Source: Triangularia verruculosa (lineage: Eukaryota > Ascomycota > Sordariomycetes > Sordariales > Podosporaceae). From it: a stretch of 64,000 nt of DNA. A program made the translations under genes and the position numbers. Every line of letters begins with the position of its first letter. Position 1 is the first letter of the stretch. The stretch covers positions 124,001 to 188,000 of the forward strand of contig MU863880.1 of the NCBI GenBank assembly GCA_033296885.1, given 5' to 3'. A model generated the notes under the pieces. The model saw only the letters and a list, made by a program, of their open reading frames with translations, did not search any database and was not told the origin of the DNA. Positions 43,237-53,547 of the stretch are shown here, piece by piece.

Positions 43237-43483
43237 TGCTGGTCACGCCGTGGACAAAATAATTGGTACTGCAAGCCAGAATCACACTTTAAAAATAGTA
43301 GGAAAGGCCTATTAACTATCTTCTTTGGGTTTATAATTATCTTTTAAAGCATTTTTAATATTTTTCAAGGCCTATTAACTATCTTTTAAGGCCTATTAAT
43401 TATCTTTTGAGGCCTATCAACTATCTTTCAATACTGTATGCCCCCTTTGCAGTGCCAGTTTTTTTGTCCAGGACGTGCTGGTC
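43237..43483. mobile_element. Non-autonomous MITE-like element, 231 bp, with 8-bp target duplication
   Basis: The 8-mer TGCTGGTC occurs at 43237-43244 and again at 43476-43483. Between them is a 231-bp segment whose ends are imperfect inverted repeats of about 30 bp: the left end has GTGGACAAAATAATTGGTAC then TGCAAG, and the reverse complement of the right end has CTGGACAAAAAAACTGGCAC then TGCAAAG. The interior holds about six units of TTTTAAGGCCTATTAACTATC, some decayed. There is no coding capacity. An 8-bp duplication fits the hAT superfamily; the terminal bases are not the usual CAGNG, so assignment is tentative. Confidence 0.8.
43303..43430. repeat. Internal 21-24 bp degenerate tandem repeat of the MITE
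   Basis: Successive units of AAGGCCTATTAACTATCTTT, with variants such as AGGCCTATTAATTATCTTTT and AGGCCTATCAACTATCTTTC. The two central units are the most diverged and A/T-rich, carrying mostly C to T type differences. Confidence 0.85.
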
Positions 43484-44260
43484 TGTGAAAGGTGATAGGG
43501 CACGCAGAACGTGGGTTGATGGTTCTGCGCTACTGGAAAGAACAGAGATTTGAAACGAATCGCCATTGGTGATTTCCCTCAAATCCCACGCTCAATCCCA
43601 CGGTTTGTTGGCACCGAGAAAACGCGGGTGCGACCCGAGAGGCGGGACCCATAATCCGTGCAACGGGCGACGGCGCGGTTGGGACCGGGGGCAGGCGGCC
43701 GGGTTCCGCATGTTGTCACTTTTTCTGGCAGCGATTGACAGAAAACGAGGCACAGCGAGAGGTAATCAGCCGGGGAAAGGGGGCAACGTCGAAGAAAAAA
43801 CCCCCCGTCCCGCACTGCAACGAAGTCGTAGTGTCGACCGGAAGCGGTTAACGGAAGAAGAAGAAGCAAGGACGTCTGCAGAGAACCCAGGTCTGCAATG
43901 GCCTTGTGCGGCGTAGGGGATGAGATATGCAACATTTCCAAACCCCAGGGGGTAATCATTCCCAGAAGTGAGAACCACACGATAGACCACAGGGGAATGA
44001 TTCCGTGGACCGAGGGCCCCGAGAGGCCGAAATTGTGGTTTCGCGGTGGAAGGAGACCATGATTTACTCGCACGATCCCCCCGTCTCGTTGCGTCGCAAG
44101 ATCTGCTGATAACAAGACATTGACGAGATTGATGACTGTGACTCTGTGTTTTCTTTGCGTGGCGATATCCTCTCCATTCTTCCCCCTATCTCTTTGGCGA
44201 CTTTGTTTCTGGCCGGTCCTCAGCAACGGCAGTTGACTCCCATTCGATCCGCTGACAAAG

Positions 44261-45751
44261 ATGAACAAGTTATTCGGTAGCGGAAAGCCACCCGTCCCAA
44301 CGGTTGACACCGACCGGGTGGTGCCGCTCCATTTCTTCGAGAGTGGCCCGCTGGTGCAGGGGAACAACATGGCCGTATCTCTGGTCTTCGATGATGTCTT
44401 GGACCCGGAAAAGTTGAAGCAAGCACTGGAGGGGCTTGTGAAGAGGGAAGGCTGGCAGAGACTTGGGGGACGTCTGAGGAAGAACCCAACCACTGGAAAG
44501 GTCGAATGGCACATCCCTACTGTCTTCTCAGCAGACCGCCCCATCATCAATTACGCCCATGTCGATCACGGGGTCTACGCCGCTCAACACCCGGCGGCTT
44601 CCCGAATCCCTCAACCGTCTCTCAGTCCAGCGGTTGTCGCGGACCCCGATGACCTTGTGGACTTGGCTTTCGAGCCGGGCTACAAGCCGGGTGGCATCAG
44701 CGATTATATCGACGCTGATAAACCCGTTCTGGGTCTCCGCGTTAATTCCTTTACTGACAAAACAATTGTCGTCCTCCAATGGCAGCATGTCGCTTTCGAT
44801 GCGTTAGGCATGCAGTATGTCGTCGAGGGCTGGAGCAACATGCTTTGGGGCAAAGAAGATGAGACCCCCACGCCATGCGGTCTGGACGGTGACCCCTTTG
44901 AGGCTCTGGCCAATGGAACTCGAAAGCCAACTGAGCCGCATCTGTTGATGGGCAGAAAGGTTGGAATCGGTGGAATGCTCAAGTGGGGTCTCGGGTATGG
45001 CTTCGACATGCTGGCACGGGCGAAAGAGAACCGTATGGTGTGCATTCCGGAATCATACTGGAAGACGCAGTTGGAGAAGGCGCTTGAAGAGCTTAGGGAC
45101 GAGGCAATCGAGAAGGGCGAGGATCCATCCAAGGTCTTCTTGACAGAAGGCGACGTCCTCACTGCTTGGACCATGAAGTCGGTTGTCGGGCCTCAGAACA
45201 TGGACCCCAATAGGACAGTGGCCGGTTCGATTGCCATGTCTCTTCGCAAAGCTTTTGAGGGTGACTTGATTCCTGAGTCATCCGAACATCCATATGTCGG
45301 CAATGCCTTTGGTTGGGGCAACGTTCTTGTCACTGCGCGTGACGTCAACAGGAAGCCGCTGAGCTGGCTGGCCCGGCAGGTGCGGCGCGCCATCAACGAG
45401 CAAGGCACCCGGGCCCAGCATGAGGCTTATTATGCCATGGTCCGCGAGGGTCCTGGACTTCCCATTGTCATCTTTGGCGATGGTGGCATGGCCCAAATCG
45501 GGTTTTCCAACTGGTCCAAGGCAGGCTTGTTCAACCTCGACTTTGCCCCCGCTCGCAAGGTGCAGAAGCCTGGTGCCTCATGCCGGCCCTCGTATGTCCA
45601 GGAGAACCATGGCCCAATCAAGCCTGTCGATGGCTTCTTTGTGTTTGGAAAGGACGAGAAGGGCAACTACTGGACGTCAGCGTACAAAGTTAAGGGGCAG
45701 TGGGACAGGCTTGATGAGTACCTCGTCGAGAAGCTTGAGAAGGGTGCCTGA
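44261..45751 (+). CDS. BAHD-type CoA-dependent acyltransferase (PF02458 family)
   Basis: 496 residues, single exon. The catalytic HxxxD motif is visible as WQHVAFDALGM (H176, D180), with the substrate-channel region IDADKPVLGLRVNSF just before it. The second half has DVLTAWTMKSV, AGSIAMSLRKAF and YVGNAFGWGNVLVTARD, matching the C-terminal lobe. The plant DFGWG motif is replaced by NLDFAPA. Fungal relatives transfer acetyl or longer acyl groups to alcohols or amines in secondary metabolism or detoxification (trichothecene acetyltransferase group). No neighbouring biosynthetic genes are present, so the substrate is unknown. The start at 44261 is the first ATG and lies well before the conserved VVPLHFFESG. 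Confidence 0.85.
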   Translation: MNKLFGSGKPPVPTVDTDRVVPLHFFESGPLVQGNNMAVSLVFDDVLDPEKLKQALEGLVKREGWQRLGGRLRKNPTTGKVEWHIPTVFSADRPIINYAHVDHGVYAAQHPAASRIPQPSLSPAVVADPDDLVDLAFEPGYKPGGISDYIDADKPVLGLRVNSFTDKTIVVLQWQHVAFDALGMQYVVEGWSNMLWGKEDETPTPCGLDGDPFEALANGTRKPTEPHLLMGRKVGIGGMLKWGLGYGFDMLARAKENRMVCIPESYWKTQLEKALEELRDEAIEKGEDPSKVFLTEGDVLTAWTMKSVVGPQNMDPNRTVAGSIAMSLRKAFEGDLIPESSEHPYVGNAFGWGNVLVTARDVNRKPLSWLARQVRRAINEQGTRAQHEAYYAMVREGPGLPIVIFGDGGMAQIGFSNWSKAGLFNLDFAPARKVQKPGASCRPSYVQENHGPIKPVDGFFVFGKDEKGNYWTSAYKVKGQWDRLDEYLVEKLEKGA

Positions 45752-46172
45752 GTGTGGAAGATAATACCCGGGGTTTCGTTGTGTGTTTTTCTTTTTGGAA
45801 GCGAAGATAATACCAGGAGTTTCGTTGTGTTTTTTTGGGAGAAATTGAAAGAGCTCAAGCTGCTTGTGCCAAGTGCAAGCTAAGGTTATTAAAGCCGTGA
45901 CTGCCTCACGTAAAATCTCCACTCATGTGTGGGTGCACAGCGACCACTACAATGCGCTAAGTTAGGCCCATGATCCCCTCATTTAGTTAAGAAGATGATA
46001 CTGCTCTAACGAGCAATACATTGGTCTTTAGATGATTTTTATTGACATGTTTACATCTCATTGTAATGCTCTCCATCACATGCTCTCTGCAATCTCATCC
46101 CAACTCCCACGCTGTGTCCAATTATCTGTACTACCACCATACCACACCATCTTCTTTCATCATCCCTCCCGA
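45752..46172. other. Intergenic region between convergent acyltransferase and BCD1 genes
   Basis: 421 bp, probably both 3' untranslated regions. It starts with a duplicated 46-bp segment, listed separately. No coding sequence. Confidence 0.55.
45757..45848. repeat. 46-bp tandem duplication just after the acyltransferase stop
   Basis: GAAGATAATACC starts at 45757 and again at 45803. Each is followed by GGGTTTCGTTGTGT or GAGTTTCGTTGTGT and a T-rich tract. The copies differ at a few bases, so the duplication is not brand new. It lies in the presumed 3' untranslated region. Confidence 0.85.
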
Positions 46173-47678
46173 TCAATCCGACTCACTGCCATAATCCACC
46201 AAAACTCCTCCCCCAGGCAACTTCACCGTCTTCTTCTCCCTCTCGTTCTTCTCCTCCCACCTCGCCTGATCCATCGCCATCGCACTCGCCACATCATCCA
46301 TATTAACCATCCCCGTTCCCAAATCAACCTTCAAAACCCCATTCTCATCCTTATCGAGCTTCAACCCCGGCAGCGGTTGCTGATCCTCCATCTCAACATC
46401 TTCACCGTCCTCATCGATCTGTCCTTCCTCATCTGAACTATCCTCTCCCTCTGCAGCAGCAAAATCCTTCGTGTCTTGGCCCTTTTCAAATTTGACTCTC
46501 TTCCCTCCTCTGCCACCGCCTCTTCCACCTCGTTCTTTGGGCCCTTTTTCAAATCTTCTCTTTTTGTCGTTTGCGACCTTGGGTGCGGGGGGCGGTGGTG
46601 GTGGACGGGGAGTCCATTCGCCTATTTCATGTAATGGTGGTAGAGCGATACCAGGCTGGATGGCAACGATGGTAGGGAATTCAACTACTGTTCGGCCTTT
46701 CAGGGCGTCGATTAAGTTGCTGTCCGGGGTGAGCGGGATCAAGGTTCGACTATTAGGCGCTTCTTTTGTGCCTTTCTTCAGGTAAAAACTGTAGGTGTGG
46801 TATTCTTCTTCTGGGGTGGTCTCAACGGCGGGAGACGAGTTTATTGAGAACCAGGTGGATGCAAGAGAGTGCTGAAAGCAATATGGAGCGGATGACCACG
46901 CCGCCGTCTCAAGGTCTTGAATCGAGAAAGGTGGGATAGGATCCACTTTCGGTCTCCTCAAAGGATTTTTCTCGTCGTACTCTGGATCTGCTTCACGAAC
47001 CACCCGGTCGAGCTGTCCCTTGTGCCAGGAGACAGTACTCGTCAGCGCCGAATACAGCGGTGTAGTTTCCAGTGCTTTGTACAAAATCTTCTGTGGCTTT
47101 TGCTGGGACGAAGAGTCATAAATCATCCATTCCACCTGGAAGTTGATCGTATTGGTCCTCTTATTCCAAGACGTCTTATTCTCCCTCTGCCGGCTCATTC
47201 CCTTGGGCATGTACACAATTTCGATGTCGAGGTTCCGCAACCGACGGCGGACCTGGCGAGCCGCGATGTTGTTTTGAGTATCATTTTGTTGTTGCTGCTT
47301 GTCTACGAGCTCAAATCGCAGCTCGTCTTCGATCCAAACCTTCCGAAAGAGCTTATCTTCGTCGGCCGGGTTTCGTGGGTGGAGTTCTGTCTTGTCGAGA
47401 AGCTGGCGGACCTCGACGATGTCTTGCTCGGCGCGCATACAGTCGCGCTCGATGGAGGAGAGGAAGTTGTAGTCGTGGTCCAGACCTCTAGGAGTGCGCA
47501 GCTCGTGAAGTGGCATGAATTCTCGTGGGTTGCGGACGCCATCGCAATCGGCGCGGGTTTTGTGCTTCTTGCTGCAGGGGAGAGAACATGTCCGGACCTT
47601 ACATCGTGGGCATGTGTACTTGGGAGCTTCGACGTGGCAGATGCTGCAAAGATTCGTGAGGACTTCTGAGTCGGCCAT
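46173..47678 (-). CDS. bcd1: Box C/D snoRNA biogenesis protein Bcd1 (HIT zinc finger)
   Basis: 501 residues from MADSEVLTNL (start 47678). The frame extends 74 residues upstream, but that part is not family-like. The HIT zinc finger is at 11-45: C11, C14, C23, C26, C31, C35, H39 and C45, starting CSICHVEAPKYTCPRC. The Bcd1 domain follows (MPKGMSRQRENKTSWNKR, FQVEWMIYDS, ETTPLYSALTSTVSWHKGQL in pieces). After a Pro run there is an RGG-type patch (RGGRGGGRGG), an acidic stretch (DSSDEEGQIDEDGEDVEMED) and a short C-terminal conserved tail. Bcd1 is an essential nuclear assembly factor that stabilises box C/D snoRNAs together with NOP58 loading. The tail coding strand is G-rich. Confidence 0.9.
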   Translation of the reverse strand: MADSEVLTNLCSICHVEAPKYTCPRCKVRTCSLPCSKKHKTRADCDGVRNPREFMPLHELRTPRGLDHDYNFLSSIERDCMRAEQDIVEVRQLLDKTELHPRNPADEDKLFRKVWIEDELRFELVDKQQQQNDTQNNIAARQVRRRLRNLDIEIVYMPKGMSRQRENKTSWNKRTNTINFQVEWMIYDSSSQQKPQKILYKALETTPLYSALTSTVSWHKGQLDRVVREADPEYDEKNPLRRPKVDPIPPFSIQDLETAAWSSAPYCFQHSLASTWFSINSSPAVETTPEEEYHTYSFYLKKGTKEAPNSRTLIPLTPDSNLIDALKGRTVVEFPTIVAIQPGIALPPLHEIGEWTPRPPPPPPAPKVANDKKRRFEKGPKERGGRGGGRGGKRVKFEKGQDTKDFAAAEGEDSSDEEGQIDEDGEDVEMEDQQPLPGLKLDKDENGVLKVDLGTGMVNMDDVASAMAMDQARWEEKNEREKKTVKLPGGGVLVDYGSESD

Positions 47679-50663
47679 CTTGGCGGCCCTACCTCTATAC
47701 AGTAAATTATGCGGCAATGTGGTGGATAGTTGAAAGCTCGAAGCGGGAGAGCTCGATGATGAAAGACTTGAATTGGTCTTTCGGGATGGTGTTGCGCCGA
47801 TAAAAGGCTTATCGCAATTTTTTAGTGGGAACCTCTGGCGGCAGGCAACGATAACAGCATGGACCAACCCAGCGGGCCGGCCATTAATATTCCACAGCAA
47901 TTGTTTGACTTTCTGTGATGTTTTAACCTCGAAGTGACGGTGGTGCTTCGATTGGCGAATATCGATACAGATAGCGTAGTCTACATGTGAGTCTCACCTC
48001 TCATCACCAACTGCTTCTTCTCATCAACTTCGATTCGACCCTTGGTCCCACGTGGACCCAGTGGATCACAACGGTGTGCCTGGACTTTTCCCCAGCCAAG
48101 CCTCCTCATGGCGCTGGCATAATTAGTAGCCGTTTCACACCAAATTTGACGCTATCAAATCTTGACACTTTTGTTCAAGAGAAGTCCAGTTGAGGCGCTG
48201 TGAAAGTAGCTGACCATCGCATCGATCAACTCCCGGATTCTTCGGCATGCCAAAAACAGTGGACTCGCGACGGCCTCACTGCTGCTGACCAAGCGGTTCA
48301 TCGCTTAAGCCAATGCAACGTCCTAAACAGGCTTAGCCAGGGGTATCTTTCCCAATTCGGGTCCTCACATCTGCAGTCCCCCGCACTGCGGACCAGGCGG
48401 GATATACGAAAACAACCACTGGGCCTGGAAGTCCTGGCCTGTCACCAGAATGGGGCCATGTTGCTTTTTCTCGCCATTTCTTCTCCTTGTTTAAAGATTC
48501 TTCAAATCTTCACCGCTTGTCAATCCTCAAAAGCTAGAAAAAGGGAGAAGGTTCGAAAGGCGGAGACGGCCATCATGGTGTGATCGAGGACCGGCAAACG
48601 AAGGACGTTGTGCCTGTCTGTGATACCGTTGTGTCCATATCAAATTCCCCGCCCCTCTTCCTCAAACAAGAGCAGCCAAGCACTCGCTCGTTCATGCGTG
48701 GGGTTTGCGGTAGCACAACTGCCAGCAGCACCGTTTGTCTCGTTTTTCCCTTCCCGCGGGGCGCGGATGTGGCGGGAGGGAGGGCATGGCTCTTCCCGAC
48801 GTCGAGTTGTTCTCTCACTCTGTACTCGAAACCGGGTCCTGTGTTCCAATAGTGGGCGTGTTATGACACGGGATGGCCATTCGATATGAAATGTGACGAC
48901 TACTGTGTACTTTTGGCCTGCCGTGTCTGCCCCTCATCTAGGTTCGTCCCAAGTGAGTAAAAGGAGTGATGGTGATTGTTTCTTTTCGTGTTGTCTTGAT
49001 TGCGACGGTGATTGACTCGAGGAAACATTGCACCAATCCGGCGCATTTCCATATCGATGTGCCTCCGCATGATTCCTGTGGCTTGTTATCCATCAGTGAT
49101 GCAACAGTGGCATCCGCACTGCAGACTGCGTTATGTTTCGTGGATCAAGGGCAGTTTCCCGCGCGTCCTGCATAAGGTGGCTTGTCTCGTATTGCTGTGG
49201 GCTTTTCGACCTATCAACCAAGTCAGTGAGGGCTCATGGTCTAGAGACGGTGAAGCACCAGAAAAATCAATATTCTTCTTCCTCAGAGGGAGGGAAAAAT
49301 GAAAGATGGCGGCTGCGGGATCCGACGGCCGTTTGAAAGACGCCTTGACCAATTGTTTCCCCGCCTGCTGCAAACGCTCGGGGCGTCGTGCGTCTTGCGC
49401 CTTTTTGATAGGGGTCAAAGCGCGCCCAGGACACAAACACTGCCAGTTTCAGAAGCACTTTTCGTTTCTTGCAGGAAGGATGCGGCGGCTCACCTGTTCG
49501 CTCATCAATGCTGATCCCCCCGGCTTCGATCTCCCCCAAATAGCGGCATTCCCGGTATCTATGCTCTGTGTGCCCGTTTGCTCAGACCGCTCCTGTCAGT
49601 CATTGATGAGGGCACGCCAGCCTCGATGACCCGGCTGGCTGGCTCACTTGGCTCAAGGCCCCGAGGTTTCTCTTTAGGCCACCCGGGGGCTAATTACCTG
49701 AAAGAGCGACGATCGAACCCACTCATTTCACGAAAGAAAAAAAAAAGCTCATTGTCTTTTGCCTGTTGTGCTCATGAATGAGGGTAACAAGGCGGATACT
49801 GCCGTAATGGATTCGATTTGTGGCAGAATTGAGGAATCAAAGGGGAGGGAGGGCTTTTCTGCAGCAGAGGGGAAACCGTCACTGTCACGATGGTTGGCTG
49901 GAAGTCTTGGGAACTTATGCCATCCCATGAAGTCGCTGATCACGGCAGGTATTGGGTACGCTCTCCCGAAATGAATGGTTATCTCGATGGGCCCTGGACC
50001 CGGGCCCCTGCTGAAAACCCCTGGCCCCTTTGCCCCTAGCTGCACCTGCATCAATCCACCTTATTTCCCAATTCCCCGTGGACGGTGACCACACCTGCAG
50101 CCAGCTTCTCAGCACAGTTGAGCCTGGCCTGCCTCAAGTGATCTGATTGCTCCGTTTATCCCTGCGAGGGGCCAGGGCCTCTTCAACGTGCTCGGTCGCA
50201 CTCTCTTTCCTTTGCTCGTCTCTTGCTTCAACTTCCTCTCTCACTCCTGCTCTTGGGTTTTTCCGAGAAGCTGTGCGTGGCATTGGAACAGGGAGAGCAG
50301 CAGCATAACCTGGAAGCAGATTAGCAGACAGCAGCCAGTCTGCCGGGTCGAGGTGCTTCGTTTCGCCAGCCGACAAGCTCCACGCTGAGATATTAGCGTC
50401 CCGCATGCCCGCTCGGCCTTTTCTTCCCACTGCAATTGCTTCAGCTCCAGTGCCTCTTTCATTGATTCACTGCCGATGCAGTGATTGCTTCTCTTCTGTC
50501 AACTTCGACGACGCGCAGGGCGGCTGTTTTTCTCTCACACACACCGTTCCGGGCGATCACCGCTCCGGCTGTGGCTGCTCCAACGCTGGCGCTCCCGAGC
50601 GACCGTTACCGACTAATTGACCGTTGAAGACCGGTTGGCCGTTGAGTGCCATACAAACTCAAG
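47679..50663. other. 3-kb gene-free region between divergent BCD1 and DENN genes
   Basis: No reading frame beyond about 127 codons and none recognisable. The part from about 50170 is C/T-rich and probably the DENN leader. Its size is unusual for this window; a long regulated 5' leader or an unannotated non-coding transcript is possible. Confidence 0.5.
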
Positions 50664-53547
50664 ATGGCGCCCTCTCTGACCCCCCATACGTCTTTCACCC
50701 GTCCGAGAACCAGCGACCGCGACCACCGCGATGGACGTCCCGTCACCCGTGACCAGCAAGACGCCAACCTCGTTATTCCGAGTCGCACCTCGTCTCTTCA
50801 CTCCCGCATCACCCAGCCGATCCCCGGGTCATTGAGCGCCAAACCTCAGCAGCGCACTCCCAAGACGCTCACCCATGCGTACATGGTGTGTGGTGTTGGC
50901 CGGGAGCCCTCACAATGGGTGAAGGCTCCTGCGCCTCAGCAGGGCAAGATTGGCCACATGAAGGGTGCCGTTCCTCAGTTCTGGCTCCCCGAAATCCTCG
51001 GGAGCAGTCCCAGGCTCGAGCAGGATAATGAAATTGCCCGTGCTTTGCACTCTGCCATGAGGGTACGTCGTGGGAATATTCACAGCTGTGCTGAGAGCGC
51101 ACACTAACTCGTTCTCTAGGCTTGCTTTCCCCACGATGTTGAGATCTGCACTGGCAGAAGCCAGCCGCACTGTGTCCACCACGCTTTCGTTCTCCAGCAG
51201 GATTCTTCCCACACGCTCTACGGTATCTGCTTGAGGGTGTGGTCCCGCGCCGATGACAGGCGAGCTGAGACCATTCGCGATCTCAGGAAACGGACCGAGC
51301 CCGACTTCTACGACAATCCGGATGAGCAGTACTGGATTCCCTACTGCCTCTCGTTCCTCTCTCGCTACCCGCTGTACAACCTGCTCGGCGATTACCTGCG
51401 TGGCATGTGGATTCACTGGAACAAGGCTACTAATCTTTTCCACGCCGAGGAGGTTTCTCGAATCCTAAGCTTCCCGGCCCCCCGCCTCAACGACCTAGTC
51501 CGTATCGACATGAAGGATTACGCGCTGTGCTATCAGTTCCCCTCTTCGCCCACTGGCTTCCAGAACTTCGCCATGTGGCCGTTGTTCTGCTGCCTTTCAG
51601 TGCCCAACATTGTTGGTGTGATTGAAGCTGCTATTTCGCCGACCCGCCGTATCATCTTTGTCAGCCACTACCCTGCCATGCTGACCATGGCAGCTGAGAC
51701 GGTCAGATTCTGCGTTCGTGTGTATGAGTGGAGCGGTCTCTATGTTCCAGTTGTGCATGCTCGTCATGCCAAGGACCTCGTCGAGGAGCCTGGCCCGTAC
51801 ATCCTCGGTATCACTGCTGAGTGCAGAACGCTCTTCACTGCGCCGACCGATGCTCTGGTGGTTGACCTCGACCGCAACTTTGTGCTTACCTCGAACCCTC
51901 CTTCCGCTCTCCAGCCCAACCAGCGTACCAAGTTCATCACCCGCCTCACCCAGGCTCTGAACGGTGATGTGACGCCATCTGGCGTGCCCCAGCATCTCCG
52001 TTCGGCTTATGGTGGTGGCAAGCTTGTTCCTGCCGGTCAAATTATTGTCATGCGTGGACAGGTCGAGTCTATTCAGGATCCTGAGTGGTGGAACCAGGAT
52101 GCTGTCATGGCGGTGATGGACCATGTTTGCGAGAAGATGGGCCGCAATACCGGGCTGAAGGCGGTGTTTGGAGGGTCGGTCAAGAAGCCGCTGATGACCA
52201 AGGTGTCCATGCGGCACCTGAACGAGATTGTCCGTGAACGTAACCAGTACTCACGCGACGCGTTGGAGGCCTGGCAGGATTTTATCAACCTTAAGGGGCG
52301 GATGGACACCGAACTCAGCAAAGTCAACAAACGTAACAACTACTTGCTCGAAGAGTGCGACAACTGGAAGCAGCAATTCCAGCGCTTCCAGGCCTTTGCC
52401 GACACGCTCACCAAGGAGACCCAGGATCTCAAGGTTAAGATCGAGACGCATAAGCGTGAGAACCGTCGCCTTGGTGGCCTTATTGACCAGCAGAAGGACG
52501 ACGCTGCCCGTCTCGCCAACCGTCTGTCTGGCACCGAGAAGCAGCGTGATGATGCTCTCGAGGCTCTTGTTCTCCAGCAGGAGATCGCTGAGGAATTGGA
52601 ACGCGAGCGTAAGAGGAATCGCAAGGAGCTCTCATCGCTCCAGACCACCAACACGGCCATCTCAAGACAGCGCGACGAGGCTCGCCGTGTTGTGCTGCAC
52701 CTGCGCAGCTTGATTTCTGGTCAGCATCATCACATGGAGCACCTCGTCAAAACTTTGACGTCTCCAGAGGAGCTTGCTTCTGAGATTGAAGCCGGTTTTG
52801 CTGCTCAAGACGCCGTTAATGCGGCTGAAGGTATGTTATTCCGAGTCCCAGAATGAAAGGATCATTCAAGCTAACCAATGCATAGCTCAAGCTGCTGGCC
52901 AATCTAGCAATGATGAGCGGTTCATCAAGAACCTCAATGCTGCTAGCAGACGCATCTCTACGCAAGCATTCATCGACGTGGCGGATCGGCACCTCAAGGA
53001 CAAGACCGATGCCATCGCGCATATTATCCGTAACATTTCGGAACAGTGTCAGGCCGCTGTTGAAGGCCTCCAATTAGCACATGACGCGGAGCACGGGAGG
53101 TCGGATTCTTCGGCCTCCCGTTCTTCGCGGTTGTCGAAAAGTCGCCGAGGGAGTAATATCTCAATCGCCAGGTCCGACGACGATCGCAGCTCGGCGGCAA
53201 CGTCCGATGTCAGTGATGACCATACCCTCCTCCGACCGAACAGCGGGCGGCTCTCTAGCATCCCACCCACACCGGATCTCGTTCCCAACCGCAGCAGCAC
53301 TAGCATGTCTTTCGCTAGCACGGCCACGACCCCCGAGCGAGGCTCCCAGCATTACCTCCATGGACACCATGACATCCCCACCAAGATCGTCGAGGACGAC
53401 GAGGACGATCTCGACGGATCTCAGTCTGATGTCCACTCCGTCCCCCAGGAAGCGGGAGTCGTGGGTAAGCACGCGGAGAGCCTGATGCACAGGCCCTCCG
53501 GTGCCCGCATCAGCGCTCTTGGTGGCCTCAGCGGCCTCAGCCGTTAA
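50664..53547 (+). CDS. DENN-domain protein with C-terminal coiled coil (putative Rab GEF)
   Basis: Exons are 50664-51062, 51120-52830 and 52886-53547; introns are 57 and 55 nt, phases agree, and the product is about 923 residues. The start MAPSLTPHTS is preferred over an ATG six codons upstream. An upstream DENN lobe (YMVCGVGREPSQW, DNEIARALHSAMRACFPHDV, HHAFVLQQDSSHTLYGICLR) is followed by the core DENN lobe (EQYWIPYCLSFLSRYPLYNL, LNDLVRIDMKDYALCYQF, CCLSVPNIVGVIEAAISPTR, IIFVSHYPAMLTMAAETVR). A long coiled coil runs from about residue 560 (FINLKGRMDTELSKVNKR, DLKVKIETHKRENRRL, AEELERERKRNRKELS). The C-terminus is Ser-rich and acidic. DENN proteins exchange GDP on Rabs; the fungal partner is not known to me. 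Confidence 0.88.

Larger units (their letters stand above)
42903..44260. other. Intergenic region between receptor and acyltransferase, with an inserted element
   Basis: It contains the MITE-like insertion at 43245-43475 (listed separately). The remainder is the probable promoter space of the two divergent genes. A 323-codon antisense frame (43579-44550) is composition-driven and not accepted. Confidence 0.55.

Noticed and set aside
43303..43430. RIP (repeat-induced point mutation) as cause of the A/T-rich MITE interior
   Set aside because: Some units differ by C to T type changes, but no dinucleotide index could be computed and the element is shorter than the usual RIP length threshold.
43579..44550. 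323-codon reverse-strand frame over the acyltransferase start
   Set aside because: Overlaps the conserved N-terminus of the acyltransferase and has no domain of its own.
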